DNA from: Allomyces macrogynus ATCC 38327
Lineage: Eukaryota; Blastocladiomycota; Blastocladiomycetes; Blastocladiales; Blastocladiaceae
Direction of reading: 5' to 3'
DNA length: 64,000 nucleotides
Assembly: GCA_000151295.1 (NCBI GenBank)
Contig: GG745330.1
Span: 2,009,606 to 2,073,605 of the forward strand
Shown here: piece by piece, positions 56,156-64,000 of the stretch
How positions within the stretch are numbered: position 1 is the stretch's first letter
How the letters are laid out: each line of letters starts with the position of its first letter
The notes under the pieces: generated by a model
Databases searched by the model: none
What the model was told of the DNA's origin: nothing
The model's input: only the letters and a program-made list of their open reading frames with translations
Program-made: the position numbers and the translations under genes

Positions 56156-58527
56156 GTACCAGTGCCGACGCTGCCGCCGCAACAGCAGCTTCAAACCGAT
56201 ACGCTCCGAAATTCCACGCGCTCGCGCAACGACGAGGCCGCAAGCGAGGCGTCGGCAGGCGAAGAGGACGACGTGTTTGCATCGGCCGTATCGCTCTCAT
56301 TTGGCGCGCACGGTGTCGTCGCGACCGCCGTGCAGGCGACTGGAACCGGTGCCGCGCTCACCCGCCGCCGCAGCGAACCTAATTACGGTATGGGCGCGCG
56401 CCGGTCGTCTTTGACGCACCAGTATCCGCCACCACCAACTTTCTCCAGCGTCACGTTCAATTCCGTCACAGTTCTCGCGTCTCCACGCGCACCGGTGTTA
56501 CGGCGACCGAGTTTGGAGAGTATGAACCCGCCCAGGTCATCGTCGCCGGTGCGGTAAGCCGTGTGGAGCCAGATTTTGTCGGCCGCGTCGCGCACGTCGC
56601 GCATGTCGATTCACCCGGTGGGACTGTCCATGGGGAGCGTTCTCGGTAAAGCCGCGTCGGCAACGCACTTGGGCGCGCACGGGCCCGCGTCGCCACACAA
56701 TCTGGCGCTGCCGTCGTCGCCGATCGACCCGGCCGCGCCGTTGCCACGGAACGTGACGAATGCGATTCGCAACATCACTCTGGTGCGCCGTACGCTCCCG
56801 CGGAATGGCACCCTCCCGCGCGGGTCGTTGGAGGATGCCGCGCCAGTCGCGGACCGGGCGGCGCCACCACCGCCGCAACCCGTTGATATTGATGTGACAA
56901 ATGACCAGCCGCCTTCCGACGAGGACGACGTGTTCGAGTCCATGGCGCTGCTGCACGCGGGCTATACAAGGGCAACGCAGCCGCCGCGGTTCCTGGTCAA
57001 GCTGCTGCAGCTCTTGGGGCCGATGGGGTACCGCGCGCAGGCGTGGCTTAATGAGCTGTTCCATAACTTGTTTGCGCCGGCGTGGAAGTTGCGGGACGGG
57101 CTCACATGGGCCATGGATATTTCTTCGTTTCTGACGACTTGGTCTTGTCGCGGTCGCTCCGCTCAAATTGACCCTGATCAGACTACGTCCTCGTGATCCC
57201 GCCGACGCTCGCATTCATGTGCGACTTCACCTCGAGCTACATGTTCTCATACCTCTTCTTTGTCACGCTGAGCCTACTGCGCGTGTTGCTCAACACGCTG
57301 CGGCCCAAGGTCAACAAGTTTGGCCAGTTGATCACCCGTACTATCTATACGCCGACGGCAGTATGACGCAAGGGGGAGTGGACGCGAGCTAGAGCCTTGT
57401 TGATCAGCGCTTCGTTTACCATCTCGAGTGCGCGCGCACTAACTCGCACCACCACAGCGTTACTGGATGGGTTTGACTGACGGTTTGGCAATCGCGATAG
57501 CAACATCCCACCGGTCCTTCTGCTCTACTCGATCCTGCGCGTCCTGCGGCTCGTCTCGACGGTCGGCACCGTCAAGTGGGCCTGCAAACCAAGATCCCGT
57601 GGCTCTCGTCACCCATCTCGCGGCTCTTCAAGAACCTCATCATGTCGCTGTTTCTCACGCACATCGACTCGTGCGTCTTCTTCTTTCTCGAGACCATGGT
57701 CACGTCGGAGAAGCGGTGTATCAACGAGATCGGCGCGTCGGTCGACAAGTTTGGGGTGCCGCAAGCGGTGATACCTGATCAACTAGTACATTCTCTCGTG
57801 GAAGCGGCTTATTGGGTTGTGGAGAGGGACGGGTCGGCTCGCTTGTTCGGGCCATAGTTTCTACTGCCAGCGGTCGCTGTTCTTCATTCCGCGCGAGGCC
57901 ATGCACGTGCCCGCTGAAATCATTTACCAGAGCTGCGTACGCGATGACCCCGAGGCCATTTATCGACATCGCCGGTGTATTGCTCGCTGACCGCGTTTGG
58001 ACTAGCATAGGAAGCCCTCTTTCCAGTACGTGCACGGAACTGTGTCCATGGTTGGCGAGTCGTGCGGGCCTCACGTTCGTGGTCGCAACTGTGCTGTAGA
58101 GAGTGCCGCCGCACGGCCATGGTGCGCACCGCGTGCGACACGGAACTCGTACGGCTCTCCTCGCTCGTCGACAAACCTTCTCCACCGTGAACTGACCCAT
58201 CCCCTTCCACCCTCCTCCATCCGCTCCATCGCCCAGTGCGTGCTCAAGGAATCCGACTTTGACAAAATCCTGCAAGTCTACCCATCAATGGTAGCCGTCT
58301 TCCGCCAAGCCGTCGCCGAGCGTGAGGAGCGCGACGTGCAGCGGCGGCGCGACGAAGAAGCATCGGCCGCACTCAAGGCGAAAGAGGCCGAGATTGTCCG
58401 ACTCGAGCAGCTTGACCGGATGTTGCAGCAATTACACGCCAAGGGATCGTCGTCGACCGGATCGAGCGCGATCGCGGCCGGTCGGAAGACTGCTGGCGGC
58501 AGTACGATGGCGAGTAGGTCGTTGTGA
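56151..58527 (+). pseudogene. Cyclic-nucleotide-gated-type channel, main part, separated from its N-terminus by the PLV
   Basis: Reading resumes in frame after the target duplication (VPVPTLPPQQQ). A likely intron at 56554-56637 (GTAAGC donor) follows, then a long cytoplasmic N-terminal region. Membrane parts follow: YVLVIPPTLAFMCDF and VLLNTLRPKVNKFGQLITR (S1-S2 type, near 57180-57350), ILRVLRLVSTVGTVKW (S4 type, near 57520-57570), and LFKNLIMSLFLTHIDSCVFF (S5 type, near 57630-57690). The cyclic-nucleotide-binding domain shows HVPAEIIYQSCVRDD, RRTAMVRTACDTEL (near 58105-58150) and DFDKILQVYPSMVAVFRQA (near 58255-58310), then a coiled coil to the TGA at 58527. I see no TVGYGD-type pore loop, and the binding-domain strands change frame near 57950 as if bases were lost. 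Intact relatives are cAMP/cGMP-opened cation channels; here the gene is disrupted. Confidence 0.6.
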
Positions 58528-59220
58528 AAGGTCGGGATCGCGCGCGCGACGGCCCCACCCAATCAGCGCGCCCAGCCCAATACTGAACGCGATCTGGTAG
58601 ACGAGAATGTTGACGGCCCAGTCGGCGAGCGCGCCACCGACGGTCGCGTTGGTCTTAAGGAAGAGCGCAATGTAGAGGAACGGATAGCCGAGGCCGTCGT
58701 TGGCGCCCGACTCGGCCGAGAGCAAGTCGCGAATGTTGGTGGGCACATGTCGCTCGGCGTACTTGCCCTTGACAATCGAGTTGGCGAGGACCGGGTCGGT
58801 GGGCGCGACGCACGCGGCAATGATCAGCGCGTCCAAGTAGTCGAGCCCGAGAATGGCCCACATGAGCAGCGCTGTCGTGAGCCACTTGACGAGCATGAGC
58901 GCGGTGAGCAGCAGCATCACCGACGTGAGCTGCGTGCGCAAGTAGCGTCCCGGCAGCTCGATACCGGCAATCATGACCTGGATCGCGATCAGCACGCGGC
59001 ACGCCTCGAGCATAAAGTGGTCGCGGCCATGCTCATCCCATTCGTTGGTGTGCAGCAGGCCGAGGCCTGACCCACCGACGGCGATACCAAAGAGCACGGC
59101 CACAGTCGATTCGGCGACAGAATTTTTCGCGCACGAGCAGCGAGACGAGTCCATAGGCGACGATGAAGCCGCCGCCGACGACGAGGCACAGCACGTTGAG
59201 ATCGGTCGGGGCGAGCGGCA
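58432..59220 (-). pseudogene. Fungal-type Na+/H+ antiporter (NHA1/Sod2 family), truncated and frame-broken
   Basis: After an apparent acceptor (TTCTCTAG near 59225) the protein begins ALPLAPTDLNVLCLVVGGGF with a membrane helix and VSLLVREKF. It changes frame near 59125 and continues ESTVAVLFGIAVGG. The CPA1 hallmarks are present: VMIAGIELPGRYL, ACVAPTDPVLANSIVKGKYA, and LSAESGANDGLGYPFLYIA (ND ion-binding pair). Homology stops near 58560 after IGLGALIGWGRR; the second half of the membrane domain and the cytoplasmic tail are missing. The frame runs to a stop at 58432, overlapping the convergent channel gene by about 96 bp. The family expels Na+/Li+/K+ in exchange for protons at the plasma membrane. 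This copy is unlikely to be functional. The first exon was not identified. Confidence 0.65.
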
Positions 59221-59224
59221 GCGC

Positions 59225-60102
59225 CTAGAGAACCATGGCGTTGGCAGGCTGGGCCGAGGGTTGGCTGGGGGCACGGTGCGCAGTAAACGGAGACAGGGGC
59301 CCGGGGGGACGCGTGCGGGCAAGCTTGTATACTGGTCTGCAGGGAGACAGACAGGGTCGTCTGCGGTTGGGGGTTGATGAGCAAATGGAAGGTGCAAGGA
59401 GCGGATCGCATGCGACTTGGCCGGCTCGCAAAGGAAGCGAACAACAGCCAAAGAAGGGAGGGTGCGGGCCATGCCAGTCTCCTCTCGAAAGAATGCGAGG
59501 TCGCCGTGTCGCATATGAACGACGAACGCTCTCACGCAATTTTGAACATTTCACACTCGGTCACCGCTTGCGTGAAGAGGGCGACCATGATTGGCATCGC
59601 ATGGGGCCCGTCAAAGTTGCATTACCATTTGAACATGCACAGGATTACAAATCCAGAACGTTTGAAATGGGCCGCTGCCCGGTGGAAATGTTTCTCCAAG
59701 AAGATGCGAATTGTGCAAGCTGAATCGTGCCCATCACGGCGGCACTCTTCACAAATGCCGTGTTGAAGCACCTGACGCGAGGAGTTCGCGGCGAGCACCA
59801 CGGTCACCGTGGCGTCGCGCGCGGCCTGGACATTTCGCCGATGACCAGACATTGTCGGTTCGAATTGGGTGAACAAGGATGTCCTGCTCGCGAAGGGAAA
59901 CCTTTGCTCCTGGCAAGGTTCTGCGAAAGGAGCGTTACTGGCGCCCAGAGCGTCCTGACCTCCTCACACTGCCAAATGGACACTGTTCAAATGCTTTTCA
60001 CTCAACAAGACGCCTCACCCGCACCACCTCGAACCACATCCCACAATTCTGAATTTCCATTCCTATGCATCATCTCGGCGCGCTCCAGCCCTCCCACCCA
60101 CC
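59225..60102. other. Intergenic region without recognised gene
   Basis: Between the antiporter 5' side and the 3' end of the INTS4-like gene (both minus). It should contain the antiporter's first exon and promoter. Open frames here show no family resemblance. Confidence 0.4.
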
Positions 60103-62743
60103 CTACGCCGTGAACGCGACCCACACCTCAACCTCGTCCGACCCGACCACAAACCGCTTCCCCAAGCCCTCCTCTTGCACCATCCACCCCGCTGCGAACC
60201 TCACACACCCCGGATCGCGCCACGCGCGCGGCGCGACCCGCACCGCCGTGCTCCACAACACGTCCCCGCTCCCCTCCCTCGGCGCGGCAGGCACATACTC
60301 GTCACTGCGGTCCGGGGACCGCGCGCGTACCACAACCGCGTTGGCCTTATCCGGCACATTCACAGCGAGCTCCAGCATGATTTCGAGCGGGAGCAGCGGC
60401 ACGGCACGGACCGCGTCGTGCGCGGCCCCGGACCGCGCCGGGTGAATCACGGTGATGCGCACGGTGGATTTGGTCACGTGCGTGATTTCGGGCAGGTGCA
60501 GGGCGCGGGTCGCCGCGACGGCGGCGCGTCGTAGGTCGAGTGGGGTCGCGATGGTCGTGCTGGTGGTGCCGGCGGAGACGAGGGCGCGGAGTGGAGCGAG
60601 GGCGGCGGGATGTCGACGGCGGTATCGGTCGAACTGGTCACCGTGTACAGCGTCGCGACGCGTGCCGCGCGGTCGCGGATCTGCGTGACTGGCCAGAGGT
60701 CCCCGGCGATTGCCGTGGCGGCGTCAAGGTGCAGGCGAAGCAGGTCATGCAGGAAGGCGACGTGCGGCGGCGGGTTCGCCTCAGATCTGCACAAGCAAAC
60801 GTGAGCGGTGAGTGCCTGTCATGGCCCATTGCGGTCAACGACGGAAACGGACCCGAGCGGTTTGGCTTCAACCAACTTGGCCAAACTCGTCTGCTCCGTG
60901 ACGGAGGTCAGAAACTTGGCCAATGCATCAATCACGACCTGGTTCGATGAGCCCGACTGTGTTGGGCGATCGCGCACGGGCGCAAAGCACCCCGGGATGG
61001 CGCGGTCGAGAAAGGCCGTCATGCGCAGCATGAATTTGGGCAGCGTGCGCAAGAGCATCGGCCGCGTGCGCGCGGCGTTGTAGACGAGGACCAGGGGAGC
61101 CATCTCTACCGGAAAACCAAGGAATACGTCAGATGACAAGCTGCAAACAAGCGTCAGGGGGGGCACGGGTGGAGGGGAGGGAGAAAACGAACGTTGCACC
61201 TCGTCGACGCGGAATTTCTTGCGAATGAAGCGCGGGTCGAGCTTGAGAATCATGTGCGCGTCTTGCGCTGCAAGTAGAAGACAAGTCAAAGACAAGTGAG
61301 CACATACATGACCAACAATGAAACGCAAAACTGAGCAAGCGCACCAACGAGATCGCCATTCGTCCTTGAACGCGCGCATCAGCTCTTGCACGTCCCCCGG
61401 CACATCGTTCAAGTTTTGCTGCAGCTTCGCAATCACAACCTTCAGCGCCTCGCGCGAGTCGTACCGCACGGTGCACGAAAATTGGTAGAGCCGGTGCCGA
61501 ATCACGGGCGTTGGGTCATGGAACAAGTCGCTGAAATTTTCTATGTCGGTGTAATTGGCGCCGTCGAGCTCATGGTCGTCAAGACGTCGATCGCGCGGTT
61601 GCGAATGTCTTGCACTTCGTCGTTCGACATGGCGACGAGGAAATCGACGGCCTCGGCGGCGAACTCGCAGTGCTGCACGCCGAGTTTGGCGATCGCATCT
61701 GGCACAGGGAAAGTGTACCGCGCGGCGAATATCGACGGACATATCGTTGATTGCACGTTCACAAATTCGGCAAAACGCGTCGGCGACCAACGTGTTCGAC
61801 TGGGTCACGAGTCCCGTGGAGCGCGACGGCGGGTCGAGCGGGCTTGGTTCGCTCGGGTAGGTTTGCGCAAACGCTTTGTATCGGTGCGGTCACAAAGGTG
61901 GCTCAGCGAATTTTGTTGATGGTGGTGTCGTTGCTGTGTCGTTCTGGCTCCTCATTCAAAGAGACTGTGCCGGAATATGTGGTGACAGTAGATGGTCGAT
62001 GGACAAGGACAAATACCGCAGGAGGGGGATCCGGCCTTGCGCACAAGCGCGTCCTTGTCGACGATCGCCGACGTGGCAACATGCGAGTAGAGCGCCGCGT
62101 CCAAGGTGTTGGTCGCGCCGCACGTCTCGTGCAGACGCAAGAGAGCGGTACACGTGGCTTCACGCACGCGCGGATTCGCGTGACCCAAGTACTGACCGGC
62201 AATGTGGTGCCACTGCACACGAGGGCGGGTGGCAGAGGAAGTGGTGGCGTCGGCCAAGGTCGTGAAGAGGGCAAACAGCGCTTGGCCTTCGCCCGCCTGA
62301 AGGGCCAAGCTCGTGGAGAGCGCCGACGTGCAGGTGCCTCCTGCCGCAGTGCATGACTTCGTGGAGCCGCCGGCGTTGGCGGTCCCCGAGGCAAGGAAGG
62401 CGGCAACCACCTCGGCGGCCGAGAGCGATGCCTTTGGCGCTGCCGCTGTTGGACTGGCTGGCGCTGCCTTGTCGGCCTCGTCGTCGTCGCTCGAGGTAAT
62501 GTCAATCACGACGGTAGTCTTGGACTTGAACGGTGCCTCGGTGCGCGCGCGCTTGCCTGGCGGCACGTGCACGCTCGCGGCCGAGGAAGGTGTGGGGGAC
62601 GCTGATCCCGACGCGCGATTGATGTTGGTCGATGCGGCGCCATTGGCGCGTGAAGTAGTGCACGAGCTGGCCCAGACGTCGTCGGCGGTCGACGTGCGCT
62701 TGCGCGGGCGCGACGCCTCCGGGCGGCGGGGTGCGCCGTCCAT
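60103..62743 (-). CDS. Integrator complex subunit 4 (INTS4)-like HEAT-repeat protein, exons approximate
   Basis: The start ATG is at 62743-62741. Exon 1 (to about 62045) has a basic nuclear-signal-like N-terminus (PRKRTSTADDVW), an acidic SSDDDEAD stretch, and HEAT helices (YLGHANPRVREATCTALLRL; SAIVDKDALVRKA). Later exons give LVADAFCRICERAINDMSVD (near 61,800-61,740), EFAAEAVDFLVAMSNDEVQD (near 61,670-61,610), DSREALKVVIAKLQQNLNDV (near 61,450-61,400), DPRFIRKKFRVDEVQRSF (near 61,240-61,190) and EMAPLVLVYNAARTRPMLLR (near 61,110-61,050). A beta-rich C-terminal domain ends at 60103. The order and motifs fit INTS4, part of the Integrator RNA-cleavage module with INTS9/11. The segment after AINDMSVD is shorter than in animal INTS4 and a frame change near 61,735 is unexplained. 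Splice sites between are only partly resolved. Confidence 0.6.
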
Positions 62744-63031
62744 GGCGGCAATTGTGCGGGCAGTTGCAGAGACTTGTTCGTGGCTGGCAGAATATCGCGA
62801 TCGATCACGACGTCGGCGACGAAGTGGCAGCGGCGACAGCAAGGTCTGACGTGACCGTCCGAGCCGAGATCCACGTCAGTGGCATTCCACACCACGTCCT
62901 TCGACTGCCAGCGAGCCAACACACGCTGCCTTTCGTCTCCGTGCTCTCCTTCATTTCGCGGCTCGAGCAATTCTCGCCCCCGAAGCGCTCCCCCGCGGCT
63001 GCACTCCCCGCAACCGGCTCGCACGCGCGCC

Positions 63032-64000
63032 ATGGCCTACCAGTACTCCAACGACGACCCCGCGCTCGACGACGAGATTCTCGCGCTTGTCGGCGGCGGG
63101 CCCTCCACGACTGTCGGCGCCGACGGCACCATTGTCGGCGCCGAGGCGCTGTCTTCCTCGCCGTCACCGCTTCCCACATCGCCCGATACCATTGCGCGCT
63201 CGCGAAAGCGCAAGCGCGCGCGCACACCGGCCGGGTAAGCAGCAAGGCTCTGGCCGTGTGGAGGTCCCACAACGCACGCGCTGACCAGTACTATTACCAG
63301 GAGCGACGATGACCGCGCACGCGGCAGCGACTCGGACGACTACCGCGACTCCACCCGGTCGGGTGCCGCAGGCCGCTACGACAAGGCCACGATTGACCAG
63401 TGGGCCGCGGACCGCATGGGGGGCGACGAGGACCGTCGCCGACTCGATGCGCTGCCAGAACTCGAGCGCGAAAAGATTTTGGCCGAGCGCGAAGACCAGG
63501 TGCGTTCATTCGCCTAGAACGAGCTCTTGCGAGCGAGAAATGGAGCTGATTGCGCATCCGAATCCCGCTCAATAGCTCGACCGGCTCAAGGAAAAGCGGC
63601 TGCTGCAAGAAAAGCTGCGCGAGTCGCAGCGGCTGTCGTCGGAAAACACGCGCCGCACCGATAAGGCCAAGCTCGAGACCAAGCGCAAGCTTGAGGCACT
63701 TAAGGACAAGCGCGAGGAGAAGCGCAAGTCGGAGGTTCGCGCTTTTGCTCACTCGTTGCTCTCGCCGTTGAATTCCACCTTCAACTCATTCACTCATCCC
63801 ATCGCCAGAAATCGCGCTCGCACCGCCGCGCTCTCTCCGACGACGACGACTCGGACGGCGAGTACCGCGAGCGCAGCGACCGGGGCCATCGTGGCCGCCC
63901 CGCCACCAGCTCCGACTACGACGACGACGAATACCGCGACGATGACGACGGCCGGTACCGACGCCCATCGTCCGCGTCGCAGTCGTCGCGGCGACCCGCC
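63032..64000 (+). CDS. RTF1: RTF1, PAF1-complex subunit, 5' part only
   Basis: Exons are 63032-63234, 63301-63499, 63576-63734 and 63809 to beyond the window, with GT-AG introns of 66, 76 and 74 bp that keep frame. The N-terminus is YSNDDPALDDEILALVGG, followed by a basic RKRKRAR stretch. The family block RMGGDEDRRRLDALPELERE and KILAERED leads into LDRLKEKRLLQEKLRESQRL, a charged helix. The last visible part is Asp/Ser/Arg-rich. This matches the N-terminal half of RTF1, including the region preceding the histone-modification domain; the Plus3 domain would lie outside. RTF1 links the PAF1 complex to elongating RNA polymerase II and stimulates H2B ubiquitination. It is divergent from the INTS4-like gene, with only about 290 bp between their starts. 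Confidence 0.8.

Noticed and set aside
55140..56414. Long frames in the TIRs (also mirrored at 39093-40532)
   Set aside because: They run through tandem repeats and hairpins, start in repeats, and lack family signals; in the right flank one runs across the element boundary into the host.

Overview
The window looks like a GC-rich, intron-containing eukaryotic genome, most likely a zoosporic fungus. A Blastocladiomycota (Allomyces/Blastocladiella-like) origin is my inference. The reasons are: short GT-AG introns of 65-96 bp throughout; fungal-type families (CAP59-like mannosyltransferase, SPX-RING ligase, fungal Na+/H+ antiporter); and genes kept in early-diverging fungi but lost in most Dikarya (an Integrator INTS4-like subunit, a cyclic-nucleotide-gated-type channel). 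No tRNA, rRNA or CRISPR was seen.

Left host block (1-39,230). In order: an SPX-RING ubiquitin ligase (minus, runs off the left edge); a CAP59/CMT1-like glycosyltransferase (minus); a BRD8/Bdc1-like bromodomain protein (plus); a CK1/TTBK-like kinase (plus); a 14-exon neurofibromin/IRA RasGAP with Sec14-PH region (plus); an unresolved membrane-protein gene (minus); a RavA/MoxR-type AAA+ ATPase without introns (minus); and a giant gene of about 12.7 kb (plus) ending in TRAF-like zinc fingers, with three reading-frame breaks. The first coding piece of another plus-strand gene reaches 39,230.

Central element (39,231-56,150; 16,920 bp). This is an integrated Polinton-like virus (PLV). It has about 1.125-kb near-identical terminal inverted repeats, TG...CA termini and a 5-bp target duplication (CGACC). 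It is visibly more AT-rich than the host. It carries a double jelly-roll major capsid protein, a penton-like minor capsid protein, a packaging ATPase, several small virion-type proteins, a large coiled-coil protein, a fibre-like protein, a retroviral-type (rve) integrase, a tyrosine recombinase, and a primase-polymerase fused to an SF2 helicase. I found no protein-primed PolB, no SF3 helicase and no maturation protease. Most virion genes lie head to tail on the minus strand and share an upstream T-tract plus TTAAACA-like motif. The primase-helicase and recombinase share a duplicated TATA-containing segment at matching distance.

Right host block (56,151-64,000). The interrupted gene resumes in frame across the target duplication and encodes a CNG-type channel with a cyclic-nucleotide-binding domain; it is broken by the element and probably decaying. 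It is followed by a truncated Na+/H+ antiporter (minus), an INTS4-like gene (minus) and the first exons of RTF1 of the PAF1 complex (plus, runs off the right edge).

Single-base frame breaks are concentrated in the element, the giant gene and the genes beside the insertion. The conserved housekeeping genes read through cleanly. Either the former are decaying or the assembly has local homopolymer errors.
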